Part shown: positions 23,161 through 32,893 of the stretch, piece after piece
How the letters are laid out: every line of letters starts with the position of its first letter
Numbering within the stretch: position 1 is the stretch's first letter
Assembly (NCBI GenBank): GCA_021808665.1
Contig: JAKBBA010000006.1
Location: 40,937-104,936 of the forward strand
Length of the DNA: 64,000 nt
Source: Actinomycetes bacterium
GTDB taxonomy: Bacteria; Actinomycetota; Acidimicrobiia; Acidimicrobiales; Palsa-688
Reading direction: 5' to 3'
Position numbers and translations under genes: made by a program
The notes under the pieces: generated by a model
Database searches by the model: none
Seen by the model: the letters and a program-made list of their open reading frames with translations, nothing else
What the model was told of the DNA's origin: nothing

Positions 23161-25404
23161 TCAGGTCCTGTTGGGCAACACCCGGTAGGCGTCATAGACC
23201 GAGTCGATCCGCTTCAAGGCGGCTATGACTGACTCTAGGTGAGCTGGGTCGGCCAGCTCGAACTCGAATCGCATCCTGCTCACCCGGTCGCTGCCGGTCA
23301 AGGACTCACTACGCAGAATGTTCAGGTGGTTGTCGGATATCACCTTCCACACGTCCACTCCGAGGCGGGTTCTGTCGAGAGCCTTGAGCTCGACAGCGGC
23401 CACGAAGCTGCCGTTGGACGCCTGGTCCCATTCGACTTCGATCATCCGGCCTACCTCGCCCGATGCGAGCGCCGCCGCGTTCGGGCAGTCGGTGCGGTGC
23501 ACGCTCACTCCCCTCCCCCGGGTGACGAAACCGACGATCTCGTCGCCGGGGACCGGGGTACAACACCGCGATAGGCGAACCATCATGTCGTCTAGACCTT
23601 CTACGTGCACGCCGACGCCACGCCGGGCGGGGCCGCCACGTCGGGGCAAGCGGGCCGTGCTCGGCAGCTGCTCTTCGTGTTCGCCTCCTCGCAGATCCCT
23701 GGCGACGCGCTGGGCTATCGACTGCGCCGAAACGTGGTTTTCTCCGATCGCCACGTAAAGCGCCTCGAGGTCGGCGTAGTTAAGAGTCTCGATCAGCTTG
23801 GCCAGCGTCTGAGAAGCTGCCAGCTTCTGAACCGGGAGACCCTCCTTGCGCAAGGCCTTGGCGAGATCCTCCCGGCCGGACTCGATAGCGTCCTCCCTAC
23901 GCTCCCTGCTGAACCACTGGCGGATCTTGTTTCGGGCCCTCGGGCTCGCCGCTATCTTCAGCCAGTCCCTGCTCGGCCCGGCAGACGGCACCTTGGAGGT
24001 GAAGATCTCTACGGTGTCACCCGACGAGAGCCTGGAGTCCAAAGGAACGAGCCGCCCGTTGATCTTGGCTCCTATGCAGCGGTGGCCGACCTCGGTGTGG
24101 ATCGCGTACGCGAAGTCGATCGGAGTCGACGACGTAGGAAGCGAGATGACGTCGCCTTTCGGGGTGAACACGTAAACCTCGTCGGTGTCGAGGTCCAACT
24201 TCAAGGTCTCCAGGAACTCCGAGGGGTCGGAGCTCTCGGCGGACCATTCGACGATGCGCTGGAGCCAGGCGACGTCGGCGGCTGTCGCCTTCTCCTTGTA
24301 CCCCCAGTGAGCAGCTATGCCCCACTCGGCGCGCCGGTGCATCTCCACGGTACGGATCTGCGCTTCGAGAGTCTTTCCCTGGGGCCCCACCACGGTGGTG
24401 TGGAGCGACTGGTAGAGGTTGAACTTGGGCGTGTTGACGTAATCCTTGAACCTTCCCGGAACCGGCGTCCACGCCCCGTGGACAGCTCCGAGCGCGGCCC
24501 AGCAGTCCTTGACCGAGTCGACGATCACCCGCACGCCTACGAGGTCGTAGATGTCGTCGAACTCCTTGCCCTTGACGACCATCTTCTCATAGATCGAGTA
24601 CAGATGCTTGGGACGGCCCGTGACCTGGGCGACGACCCGGGCCGCATCCAGGCGCTCCTTCACCTGGTCGACCACCTGCGCCAGGTAGATCTCCCGTTCC
24701 GGCGCACGGTTGGCGACCATCTGGTCGATCTCGGCGTAACGGCGGGGATGTAAAGCGGCGAAAGCCAGGTCCTCGAGCTGCCACCGGATGTCTTGGATAC
24801 CGAAGCGGTGAGCCAACGGAGCGTAGATGTCGAGCGTCTCCTGCGCCGAGCGTTTCTGCTTCCACTCGGGCATGGCGGCGATGGTCTGCATGTTATGCAG
24901 CCGGTCGGCGAGCTTGATCAAAAGCACCCGGGGGTCCTTGGCCATCGCGACGAGCATCTTGCGCATCGTCGCCGCCTGCTGGGCTTGGCGCGAGTCGAAA
25001 CGGACACGGTCGAGCTTCGTAACTCCGTCCACGATCGCTGCCACCTCGGGTCCGAAGGAAGCCTCAAGGTCCTCGAGACGGACCGCCGTGTCCTCCACGG
25101 CGTCGTGAAGCAGCGCGGAAGCGATAGTGACGTCGTCCAAGCCGAGCGATGCCAGGATCGTCGCCACCGCTAGGGGGTGGCTTATGTAGGCCTCGCCTGA
25201 GTTACGCAGCTGGCCGGCGTGAGCCTCAGCTGCCGTCTCGTAAGCGGAGATGATCAGCCCGAGAGCATTCCTTGGGTGGCGCTCCCGGAAGGCGGCCAGG
25301 AGAGGCGTGAGCGCGTCGGCAGTCTGCACCTGACGGCGCCACGCGAGGACCCGCTCGACGGTCACTACGGCCCTCGACCTGTTCAGCGTGTCGCCTCTGC
25401 TCAC
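23161..25404 (-). CDS. relA: bifunctional (p)ppGpp synthetase/hydrolase, RelA/SpoT homologue
   Basis: This 747-aa long RSH protein makes and degrades the stringent alarmone. Domains in order: HD hydrolase (about 70-190) with an intact HDAVED at 100-105; synthetase (about 240-360) with EFDDIYDLVGVRV and the RFKD motif of bifunctional enzymes; TGS (about 400-460, VYVFTPKGDVISLP); a helical and zinc-finger/conserved-Cys region with RLSRCCTPVPGD; and a C-terminal ACT domain (about 665-747). Both activities look intact. Position between apt and hisS is typical of the phylum. Confidence 0.96.
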   Translation of the reverse strand: MSRGDTLNRSRAVVTVERVLAWRRQVQTADALTPLLAAFRERHPRNALGLIISAYETAAEAHAGQLRNSGEAYISHPLAVATILASLGLDDVTIASALLHDAVEDTAVRLEDLEASFGPEVAAIVDGVTKLDRVRFDSRQAQQAATMRKMLVAMAKDPRVLLIKLADRLHNMQTIAAMPEWKQKRSAQETLDIYAPLAHRFGIQDIRWQLEDLAFAALHPRRYAEIDQMVANRAPEREIYLAQVVDQVKERLDAARVVAQVTGRPKHLYSIYEKMVVKGKEFDDIYDLVGVRVIVDSVKDCWAALGAVHGAWTPVPGRFKDYVNTPKFNLYQSLHTTVVGPQGKTLEAQIRTVEMHRRAEWGIAAHWGYKEKATAADVAWLQRIVEWSAESSDPSEFLETLKLDLDTDEVYVFTPKGDVISLPTSSTPIDFAYAIHTEVGHRCIGAKINGRLVPLDSRLSSGDTVEIFTSKVPSAGPSRDWLKIAASPRARNKIRQWFSRERREDAIESGREDLAKALRKEGLPVQKLAASQTLAKLIETLNYADLEALYVAIGENHVSAQSIAQRVARDLRGGEHEEQLPSTARLPRRGGPARRGVGVHVEGLDDMMVRLSRCCTPVPGDEIVGFVTRGRGVSVHRTDCPNAAALASGEVGRMIEVEWDQASNGSFVAAVELKALDRTRLGVDVWKVISDNHLNILRSESLTGSDRVSRMRFEFELADPAHLESVIAALKRIDSVYDAYRVLPNRT

Positions 25405-25446
25405 CGCGCCTGCCTGGTCACTTGCGTCTCTCTCCTTACTGGCAGC

Positions 25447-25986
25447 TCATCGGTAAGTCACCAAGGAAAAAGTAGAGTGGTCCTCGATCCTGTGGCGTCC
25501 CTCCAAGAAGGAGAGCTCCAAAGCAAACGAGAACCCGGCGGTCACCCCGCCCATCTTGGCGACGAGACGGGCCGCCGCCGCAGCGGTTCCGCCCGTGGCG
25601 AGCACGTCATCGACGACAAGGACCCGCTGACCGGAGCTTATGGCGTCCTCGTGCACTTCCAGGCTGCCGGCACCGTATTCCAGCTCGTAGGTCTCCTCGT
25701 GGACCGCCCACGGGAGTTTTCCGGCCTTGCGAACCGGAACGAACCCCGCCCCGAGGGCCAAAGCGACAGGAGCTGCCAGGATGAACCCGCGAGCCTCGAT
25801 GCCGACTACGACGTCTATGGCACTTTCACGAAACGGCCGGGCCATGTCCTGCACCAACCCCGAGAACGCCTGAGCGTCAGCCAGGAGGGGCGTTATGTCC
25901 TTGAAAGCGACACCAGCGTGAGGGAAGTCGGCTACGTCTCTAATGAAGCTGCGGTAGTCGTCGACTTGCTCTGGGGGTGCGTGCAC
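25447..25986 (-). CDS. apt: adenine phosphoribosyltransferase
   Basis: Apt salvages adenine to AMP using PRPP. The 179-aa product carries the family signature FPHAGVAFKDITPLL, the GIEARGFILAAPVA segment, VPVRKAGKLPW and the PRPP-binding loop VLVVDDVLATGGTA. It lies between secF and relA on the same strand, as in many actinobacteria. Confidence 0.95.
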   Translation of the reverse strand: MHAPPEQVDDYRSFIRDVADFPHAGVAFKDITPLLADAQAFSGLVQDMARPFRESAIDVVVGIEARGFILAAPVALALGAGFVPVRKAGKLPWAVHEETYELEYGAGSLEVHEDAISSGQRVLVVDDVLATGGTAAAAARLVAKMGGVTAGFSFALELSFLEGRHRIEDHSTFSLVTYR

Positions 25987-26045
25987 TTCTCCAAACTACC
26001 CGCGGCGGAGCCCTAGCCGCTTCAACGAACCAGGCCCGGGCCGCC

Positions 26046-27263
26046 TCAGCGTTTCCGGCCCTTCTTTCGTGGCCGGGGGGGCACCGAACCCGAAGGCCGG
26101 GTAGGGGCTCTCAGGGGGATAGACCCGGCGCCAGAACCTGCGGGAGTGGACTGGCGGCCGTCGAAGGGAGTCTCGACAGGTAACGTCTCCGCGCCAAGTT
26201 GGACGTCGTCGGATGCCTCCCCGTCCAAGGTCGCCGACCCGGCTGCTAGCACCGGGGTGAGCTTGCGGCGCGGGGCCGAGCCGAGCCGGCGGCGGATCTC
26301 CGAGTAGCGCGGCTCGCGCTCTTTCATCAGGGCAAGCAGAGGTGAAGCTATGAAAATCGACGAGTACGCACCCGTCGTCAGACCGACCACCAATGCGAGA
26401 CCGAAGTCCTCAAGGGCTGTGGCGCCGAGGATCCAAGCTCCGACCACAAGGATCGACAGTATCGGCAGGATCGCGACCAGCGAAGTGTTGAGGGACCTCG
26501 CGAGAACCTGGTTCATAGAGATGTTGACGGTGTCGGTGTAGGTGAGCTTGTTAGACGAGGCGAGACCACGCGTGTTCTCTTGGACACGGTCGAACACCAC
26601 GATCGTGTCGTAGAGCGAGTAGCCGAGGATGGTGAGGAACGCTATGACAGTGTCAGGGCTCACCTGGAACCCCGACAGCGAGTAGATCCCCACGGTGACG
26701 AGGATGTCGTGGACTAATGCCGTCAGGGCTGCGACGGCCATCTTGCCTTCGAAGCGAAGCCAGATGTAAATCGACACGACTACCAAGAAGACGATCACCG
26801 CTTCGATCGCCTTGTCGGTGATGATCGACCCCCAAGACGGTCCGACGTCGCTTAGGGCGACGGCGTTCGGGGAGACGTGGGCGAGCTTCGCCAGCGCGTC
26901 CGTGACCGCCGTCACCTCGCTCTGGTTGCTAGTGACCTTGGCTGCGGCCTCGACCTGTACGGTCCGCTGGTGGGTAAGGCTGTTGGTGAGGACCTGGATG
27001 GTCGACTGGCCGAAGCCCGGCACCGCCGCCCCGACAGCGGAGCGCACGGTCGACACCGAGGCGTTCGAGGGGACGCTCCAGATCGTCCCACCTTTAAAGT
27101 CGATCGAGAAGTTCAAGCCGCGGGCGCCGAGCGAGATCAGCCCGACGACTATGACCGTTGCCGAGATCGCGAACCACCGCCTCCAGCGTCCAGCGAAGTC
27201 GAACGAGGTCTCCCCGCGAAACAGCCGGCGGAACGCCCCTGGGCGTTTCGTATCGCCGCTCAC
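26046..27263 (-). CDS. secF: protein translocase subunit SecF
   Basis: SecF pairs with SecD to drive late steps of Sec export with the proton gradient. The 405-aa product has a basic N-terminus, TM1, a periplasmic-type P1 domain beginning LNFSIDFKGGTIW and five further membrane segments with GYSLYDTIVVFDRVQEN and LNTSLVAILPILSILVVG. A C-terminal tail of about 90 residues, rich in Ser, Pro and Arg and ending RPRKKGRKR, is longer than in E. coli; such tails are common in actinobacteria. It starts 3 nt after the secD stop. Confidence 0.95.
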   Translation of the reverse strand: MSGDTKRPGAFRRLFRGETSFDFAGRWRRWFAISATVIVVGLISLGARGLNFSIDFKGGTIWSVPSNASVSTVRSAVGAAVPGFGQSTIQVLTNSLTHQRTVQVEAAAKVTSNQSEVTAVTDALAKLAHVSPNAVALSDVGPSWGSIITDKAIEAVIVFLVVVSIYIWLRFEGKMAVAALTALVHDILVTVGIYSLSGFQVSPDTVIAFLTILGYSLYDTIVVFDRVQENTRGLASSNKLTYTDTVNISMNQVLARSLNTSLVAILPILSILVVGAWILGATALEDFGLALVVGLTTGAYSSIFIASPLLALMKEREPRYSEIRRRLGSAPRRKLTPVLAAGSATLDGEASDDVQLGAETLPVETPFDGRQSTPAGSGAGSIPLRAPTRPSGSVPPRPRKKGRKR

Positions 27264-27266
27264 CGG

Positions 27267-28958
27267 CTACGAACCGGTCCTGGCGCCGAGGCCCCGGGCG
27301 ATACCGAACACCGGGTTGTCGGTGATCGAGCGCCGCCGGCCGACCCATATGACCGCGGGACGGATGAAGAAGAAGGCTGTGAACACATCCAAAAGCGTCG
27401 ACAGTCCCAGCGTGAAAGCGAACCCTCTAACGTCACCGATGGTGAGCAAATAGAGGATCAGTGCCGCCATGAACGACACCAGGTCAGCTGTCAGTACCGT
27501 TCGGAACGCCCTTGAGAAGCTCCGCTCGACTGACTGGCGGACCGACCGGCCGGCCCTCACCTCGTCTTTCAGTCGTTCGAAGTACACCACGTAGGAGTCT
27601 ACGGTTATGCCGACCGACACGATTATCCCGGTCACACCGGCCAAAGTGAGGGTCAGGTTCGACGTCTGGCTGAGCTCCGCGAGGATCGAGTACAAGATGG
27701 ACCCGCCGACGCCCAGGCCGACTAAGACCACCAATCCGAGCGCCCTGTAGTAGGCGAGCATGTAGAGCATCACGACGGCGATACCCCCGATACCGGCGAG
27801 CAGCCCGGCGCGAAGGGAGTCCTTGCCGATCGTCGCTGAGATCGTCTGGACCGTCTGGGGAACGAAACGGACTGGCAGTGACCCGTACTTGAGCTGGTTG
27901 GCCAGAGCGGTCGCTTGCGCCGAGGTGAAGTTTCCGCTGATCGAAACGTTGCCGTTGAAGCTCGAAGCCTGAAAGTCGGGCGCGGATTCCACCAGCCCGT
28001 CAAGCTCGAAAGCTTCTTCGCTGCACGGAGGGGGGTTGGTAGGAGACTGCTGGTAGCAGGCGTAGCGGGCGGCGGCGATCTTGTCGAACTCTACGGCCCC
28101 TTTGGAGTTGAGAGTCAACGCCACCGTGTATTGGCCTGTCGTCGAGTTGACCTCGGCGACGGCGTTGGATATCACCGAGCCGGTCATGTCCGCCGGGCCC
28201 AGCACGTAGCGTACGGTCGGGTCCGTGGAGAACGCTGCGGGGTCGACGGGAAGCACGACCGCCGAGCCGGGCTTGTCCTGCGCCGGGGTGGTCGTCGGGA
28301 TAGACGAAGGGTTGGTGCTAGAGCACGCCGTGGTGGCGTTGACGGCTCCCGGCGCCAGCGTCGTTGTCGTCGTCGGGGAAACCGTGGTGGTCGTCGCCGG
28401 CGCCACAGTGGTGGCCGGGGAAACCGTGGTCGTAGACCCAGCTGATAGGTAGGCAGCCGTGAGCTTGGCTTGCGCCGCGAGCCCGAGCCCCGAACGCGAC
28501 GTTGTGGACGGGACGGTCGATCCGGCCGGCTTTGCGGCCGCTCCCGGAATCGTCGTTGTAGACGCCGGAACGGTGGTAGTCGAAGAAGTGCTCTGAGGTG
28601 CTACGTAGGCCGGTACTACGCAGTCAACCGGCCTGAAGTACAGGACCGCTGTCTGGCCGAGCTCGGAGAGGGCCTGCTGGGAGTTCTTGAGCCCGGGCAG
28701 GTCGATCACCACGTCGTTGCCCTGCCGGGTGACGTTGGAGTTACTGACCCCGAGGCCGTTCACTCTCCTGTCGATGATCGTGACAGCCTGGTCGATCTCG
28801 GAGGCGTTGGACGTACCCTGCGGCTGCAACACGACCGACACGCCACCGCGCAAGTCCAAGCCGAGTAGCGGGGTGTGCCCGGCGGCAAGCGTCGCCGCCA
28901 GCGAGCCGATAGCCACCACGAAGATGAAGACGAGCGACCATATGAGGCTTCGTCTCAT
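27267..28958 (-). CDS. secD: protein translocase subunit SecD with Thr-rich linker
   Basis: I start this at ATG 28958 (RRSLIWSLVFIFV), right after the yajC stop, because the frame upstream lies inside yajC and has no SecD character. The 563-aa product has TM1, the conserved GLDLRGGVSVVLQP, the P1 domain and five C-terminal TMs with LAGVTGIIVSVGITVDSYVVYFERLKDE. Between P1 subdomains (about residues 130-260) sits a low-complexity stretch dominated by Thr, Ser, Pro and Val with runs of four or five Thr. It is the SecF partner, cotranscribed with yajC and secF. Confidence 0.95.
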   Translation of the reverse strand: MRRSLIWSLVFIFVVAIGSLAATLAAGHTPLLGLDLRGGVSVVLQPQGTSNASEIDQAVTIIDRRVNGLGVSNSNVTRQGNDVVIDLPGLKNSQQALSELGQTAVLYFRPVDCVVPAYVAPQSTSSTTTVPASTTTIPGAAAKPAGSTVPSTTSRSGLGLAAQAKLTAAYLSAGSTTTVSPATTVAPATTTTVSPTTTTTLAPGAVNATTACSSTNPSSIPTTTPAQDKPGSAVVLPVDPAAFSTDPTVRYVLGPADMTGSVISNAVAEVNSTTGQYTVALTLNSKGAVEFDKIAAARYACYQQSPTNPPPCSEEAFELDGLVESAPDFQASSFNGNVSISGNFTSAQATALANQLKYGSLPVRFVPQTVQTISATIGKDSLRAGLLAGIGGIAVVMLYMLAYYRALGLVVLVGLGVGGSILYSILAELSQTSNLTLTLAGVTGIIVSVGITVDSYVVYFERLKDEVRAGRSVRQSVERSFSRAFRTVLTADLVSFMAALILYLLTIGDVRGFAFTLGLSTLLDVFTAFFFIRPAVIWVGRRRSITDNPVFGIARGLGARTGS

Positions 28959-28959
28959 C

Positions 28960-29508
28960 TCAGTCTCTGGGAGGCCCGGGGCGCTGCGGTGGTTCCGCGT
29001 TCCCCTCCGGCTCCTCGCCGTCGGCGCCTTGTTCGTACTCGCCCGGCTCGTATTCCTCGCCGTCCTCGGCGTCCGCGTACTCGTCGGACTCTTCGTCGTA
29101 GCCTTCGGGCTCGTCTTCTTGTTCCTCGTATCCCGTACCTGCGGGCGCAGGGGGCGCCCCAAGCGGCGGGCCGCCTGCGGGCGAGTTCGGACGTCGGCTC
29201 ACCATCCTGGGAAGGAAGGTCATCACTACACCCGGTGACACCTCCACGCCGACTGAGTCGGGACTTACGCTCACCACCGTGCCGAAGATCCCCCCGGCGC
29301 TCATTACCTCGTCGCCGAGACCGACCTGGCGCAAGGTGGCCTGCTGGGCACGGGTCCGCTTGTTCCTCGGGCGGATGAACAGAAAATAGGCGCCGCCGAA
29401 GATGAGTATCAGCACCAAGAACGGCGTCAGGGAACCCGACGAGGAGGTGCTCTTGGCTACGGTCGTAGATGGCGTGCTCTGCGCCAATGATGAGAGCAGG
29501 ATGTGCAT
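28960..29508 (-). CDS. yajC: preprotein translocase subunit YajC
   Basis: YajC is a small single-pass accessory of SecDF. Residues about 28-47 form the membrane helix (FLVLILIFGGAYFLFIRP), followed by the family motif RNKRTRAQQATLRQVGLGDEVMSAGGIFGTV in adjoining pieces and an SH3-like segment. The 182-aa length is nearly double the minimal YajC because of a C-terminal tail of about 75 residues packed with Glu, Asp, Gly, Tyr and Pro. The gene precedes secD with one base between stop and start. Confidence 0.93.
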   Translation of the reverse strand: MHILLSSLAQSTPSTTVAKSTSSSGSLTPFLVLILIFGGAYFLFIRPRNKRTRAQQATLRQVGLGDEVMSAGGIFGTVVSVSPDSVGVEVSPGVVMTFLPRMVSRRPNSPAGGPPLGAPPAPAGTGYEEQEDEPEGYDEESDEYADAEDGEEYEPGEYEQGADGEEPEGNAEPPQRPGPPRD

Positions 29509-29556
29509 GTTGATCTGAACCCTCAGGTAGTGGCCCGGCGTCGGGCTCGCTGGACA

Positions 29557-30669
29557 TTAGCGCAGACTGCCACTGCTCCAGGCTTCATCCACCTCGCGAA
29601 CCGTGCTAGCGAGGGTGCCAGCTCTGATCGAGTCACGGATCGTCGACATGAACTCGAGCATCCAGTGCAGATTGTGAAGGCTTATCAGCCTCCCGGCCGT
29701 CGGTTCGCCGACGACGAGGAGATGCCTGATATAGCCGGCGCTGTAGCGCCTGCAAACAGGACAGGAGCAGTCCGGGTCGATCTGACCGTCGTCGCGAGCG
29801 AAGCGCGCCGTTCGAAGCCTGATTCGACCACCGCGTGCCATAGCAACCCCGTGGCGAGCGAGACGAGTTGGTGCGACACAGTCGAACATGTCCACCCCGG
29901 TGGCGACAGCGTGGACTATCGAAACTGGATCGCCGACACCCATAAGGTACCGGGGCTGGTCGACGGGCAGTCCGGGTATCGTCGCCGACAGCGCTGCGAG
30001 CATCTCCCGCCTGGACTCACCGACGGAAAGGCCGCCGATCGCGTATCCATCGAAGTCGAGTGCGACGGTTCGCTCGGCGCACTCGGCTCGAAGGGCCTCC
30101 GAAACGCCACCCTGTACGATGCCGAACAGGCTCTGATCCTCCCTGCGGTGAACGCCTCTCGCCGTCGCCGCCCAAGCGAGGGTCCGTTCTGCAGCTTCGC
30201 GTATCACCTCACCGGCCGCCGGGAGGCCACAGCAGTGGTCCAGGGCCATCTGGATGTCAGCACCGAGTTGCTCCTGGATCCTGACCGCCCCGGCAGGGTC
30301 GAGGCGACGGCGGGAGCCGTCGTAGATCGACCTGAAGCTGACGCCCCCGGCGTCGACCTCGGCCCCGAGGGAGAACACCTGGAAGCCCCCGGAGTCGGTC
30401 AGCATGAGCCCCGGCCACCCGGTGAAACGGCCGACGCCTCCAAGCTCGTCTACCACGTCGGCTCCAGGTCGCAGCATCAGGTGGTAGGTATTCGCAAGGA
30501 CCACCTCCGGGCCAAGAGACTCCAGGTCGCCAGCGTCGAGCAGTTTGACCGGGCCGCGAGTGCCCACTGGCATGAAGCACGGCGTGGCGAAGGACCCTCG
30601 GGCGAGCTGCACAGTCGCGCAGCGTGCGTCCCCGTCGGCTGCTTCGATGCTCAGACGGGCCTTCCTCAT
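29557..30669 (-). CDS. tgt: tRNA-guanine transglycosylase
   Basis: Tgt swaps guanine 34 for preQ1 in queuosine-type tRNAs. The 370-aa protein has the substrate-binding DSGGFQVFSLG, the nucleophile region GGLSVGESRREM with a downstream Asp (VDMFDCVAPTR), and the zinc site CSCPVCRRYSAGYIRHLL with a later His (LISLHNLHW). It overlaps queA by 4 nt, so the two queuosine enzymes are coupled. No preQ1 synthesis genes (queC, D, E, F) lie in the window. Confidence 0.96.
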   Translation of the reverse strand: MRKARLSIEAADGDARCATVQLARGSFATPCFMPVGTRGPVKLLDAGDLESLGPEVVLANTYHLMLRPGADVVDELGGVGRFTGWPGLMLTDSGGFQVFSLGAEVDAGGVSFRSIYDGSRRRLDPAGAVRIQEQLGADIQMALDHCCGLPAAGEVIREAAERTLAWAATARGVHRREDQSLFGIVQGGVSEALRAECAERTVALDFDGYAIGGLSVGESRREMLAALSATIPGLPVDQPRYLMGVGDPVSIVHAVATGVDMFDCVAPTRLARHGVAMARGGRIRLRTARFARDDGQIDPDCSCPVCRRYSAGYIRHLLVVGEPTAGRLISLHNLHWMLEFMSTIRDSIRAGTLASTVREVDEAWSSGSLR

Positions 30670-31736
30670 CGCCGTGGCATCTTAAGCCGGGAGGCGATCA
30701 TGGCATCGCCGAAGGACAGGAACCGGTATCCGCGACTGAGGGCTTGCGCGTACATGTCACGCCACGACGGCCCCACGAAAGCTTCCAGGAGCAGCAGCAG
30801 GGTCGAGCGGGGCTGATGGAAGTTGGTGAGCAGCACGTCGGTAACGGCCCACTCGAACCCAGGACGGATGAACAGCTTGCTATCTCCGGAAAGGCTGCCC
30901 GTGGCCGCTGCGCTCTCCAAAGCCCGCACAGTGGTCGTACCGACCGCCAACACCCGCCGTCCTTCCCGGCGGGCGGCGAGGCATGCCTCCCAGGTGCTCT
31001 CCGGCACCAAGTAGCGCTCCGAATGCATCTCGTGGTCCTCGGCGCGGTCGACCTTCACAGGCCTGAAAGTCCCCAACCCGACCGCCAGATCTACGCTGCA
31101 CAGTCGAGCGCCTCGAGCGGTGAGACCGTCTAAGACTGAGCGCGTCAGGTGTAGACCGGCTGTCGGCGCCGCAACCGACCCGGGTACAGCGGCGTAGACA
31201 GTCTGGTAACGCTCGGGGTCGTCGAGCGCAGCCTTGATGTAGGGAGGCAGGGCCATCTCCCCGCAGCGGGCGAGCACCGACTCGGCCTCGTCTAGAAGCG
31301 TGACCTGTCTCAGGCCGCCCTCCAAGCGGGATCCGACTTCCACCAGCGCGACGAAACCGTCCGGCGCAGAGTCGCTGCGGGTGCTGATGCCGAGCACGCA
31401 CCCAGGCGGCAGCCTCCTACCAGGCCGGACCAGCGCCGACCAGCTGCGGCTGTCAGTGGGATCGGGGGCCAGTAGCAGCACCTCGGCCGCCCCCCCGGCG
31501 GCCTTTCGGAGCCTGAGGCGCGCTGGCAGCACTTTGGTGTTGTTGACCACGACGACGTCACCGGCTTCCACCAGCCCGGGCAGGTCGGACACCACGCGAT
31601 CGACCAGGCCTGCCTCGGGGTGCTCAGCGTCGAAGTGGCGGACGTCGAGCAGGCGCGCCGAGTCTCTCGGCTCGACCGGCGTCTGGGCGATCGACTCGTC
31701 TGGAAGGTGGTATTCAGGGACGTCCACTACCGCCAC
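30666..31736 (-). CDS. queA: S-adenosylmethionine:tRNA ribosyltransferase-isomerase
   Basis: QueA transfers the ribosyl part of SAM to preQ1-tRNA to give epoxyqueuosine. The 356-aa product includes the N-terminal YHLPDESIAQTPVEPRDSARL and VVVNNTKVLPARL, then AAPTAGLHLT and VDLAVGLGTFRPV, and the C-terminal TNFHQPRSTLLLLLEAFVG and GYRFLSFGDAMI, all family hallmarks. Its stop overlaps the tgt start. It lies 67 nt downstream of ruvB with no clear terminator between. Confidence 0.96.
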   Translation of the reverse strand: MAVVDVPEYHLPDESIAQTPVEPRDSARLLDVRHFDAEHPEAGLVDRVVSDLPGLVEAGDVVVVNNTKVLPARLRLRKAAGGAAEVLLLAPDPTDSRSWSALVRPGRRLPPGCVLGISTRSDSAPDGFVALVEVGSRLEGGLRQVTLLDEAESVLARCGEMALPPYIKAALDDPERYQTVYAAVPGSVAAPTAGLHLTRSVLDGLTARGARLCSVDLAVGLGTFRPVKVDRAEDHEMHSERYLVPESTWEACLAARREGRRVLAVGTTTVRALESAAATGSLSGDSKLFIRPGFEWAVTDVLLTNFHQPRSTLLLLLEAFVGPSWRDMYAQALSRGYRFLSFGDAMIASRLKMPRR

Positions 31737-31803
31737 CCTCCGGCGGTGCCGTCGCTCCCGGTGACGGTGTTAGACCCCTGGGCGGGCCGGGAGTGCGAAG
31801 CGT

Positions 31804-32844
31804 TCAGAACAGGCTCGTCTCGTCCACTTCGCTCCCCGCGGGGGACGGGAGCCCGAGATGCTGCCAGGCGGCGGGCATCGCCACCCGACCTCGCGGTGTG
31901 CGCATCAACAACCCGAGTTGGAGCAGGAAGGGCTCGTAGACGTCCTCGACGGTGTCGGTCTCCTCGCCGACGCTCACGGCGAGCGTGGACAGCCCGACGG
32001 GTCCGCCACCGAAGCGGGAGCACACCGCTGCAAGGATCGCACGGTCGACCTTGTCCAAGCCGAGCTCGTCCACTCCGAACAGGTCGAGGCCTTGCCTTGC
32101 CACTTGCAGGTCCACATGGCCGGCGGCTCGGACCTCCGCGAAATCTCGGACCCTTTTTAGAAGGCGGTTGGCTATGCGCGGAGTGCCACGCGAACGTCTG
32201 GCTATCTCCGCAGACCCGAGCGGGTCGATTTCAGTGCCGAGTATCTGCGCCGATCGGTCGACGATCGTCTGCAGTTCGCTGTGGCTGTAGAAGTCGAGCC
32301 TTGCCACGAACCCGAAACGGTCCCGCAAAGGCCCGGTTATGAGACCTGTCCTGGTGGTAGCCCCGACCAGGGTGAAGCGGGGCAGGTCGATCCTGATGCT
32401 CCTAGCTGTCGGCCCTTTCCCTAACACGATGTCAAGCTGGAAGTCCTCCATTGCGGGATAGAGGATCTCCTCCACAGCCCGACCGAGGCGGTGAATCTCG
32501 TCGACGAACAGGACGTCACCTTCGTCGATATTGGTGAGGATCGCAGCTAAGTCCCCAGCCCTCACCAGCGCCGGACCTGACGTCACTCTCAGCCCGGCGC
32601 CTACCTCGTTGGCTACGATCCCCGCCAGGCTGGTTTTGCCCAGTCCAGGCGGTCCGGCGAAGAGGAGATGGTCGACGGGTTGCTCGCGTCGTCTGGCCGC
32701 TTCGAGCATGATCGACAGGTGCTCTTTGAGAGCGGATTGACCGACGAACTCTTCTAGACGCCTGGGTCGCAGTCCCGCTTCCTCCGCCGACTCCGCCGGG
32801 TCGGCCGTCGCCGCGACCGGTCTCAGGTCCGCCTCCTCCCTCAC
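31804..32844 (-). CDS. ruvB: Holliday junction branch migration ATPase RuvB
   Basis: RuvB (346 aa) is the hexameric motor of the RuvAB branch migration complex. It has [12 protein letters not shown], Walker [13 protein letters not shown], Walker [10 protein letters not shown], sensor 1 [10 protein letters not shown], the arginine finger region GPLRDRFGF and a C-terminal winged helix (about 265-335) with [21 protein letters not shown]. It follows ruvA after 49 nt in a ruvC-ruvA-ruvB cluster. Confidence 0.97.
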   Translation of the reverse strand: MREEADLRPVAATADPAESAEEAGLRPRRLEEFVGQSALKEHLSIMLEAARRREQPVDHLLFAGPPGLGKTSLAGIVANEVGAGLRVTSGPALVRAGDLAAILTNIDEGDVLFVDEIHRLGRAVEEILYPAMEDFQLDIVLGKGPTARSIRIDLPRFTLVGATTRTGLITGPLRDRFGFVARLDFYSHSELQTIVDRSAQILGTEIDPLGSAEIARRSRGTPRIANRLLKRVRDFAEVRAAGHVDLQVARQGLDLFGVDELGLDKVDRAILAAVCSRFGGGPVGLSTLAVSVGEETDTVEDVYEPFLLQLGLLMRTPRGRVAMPAAWQHLGLPSPAGSEVDETSLF

Positions 32845-32893
32845 GGCGTCAACCTCCGCGAACCGGCGGAACCTCCCGGCTCAGCGGGCCGGC

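Noticed and set aside
28959..29162. N-terminal extension of SecD by 68 residues
   Set aside because: It is the out-of-frame 3' end of yajC; SecD with TM1 starts at ATG 28958.
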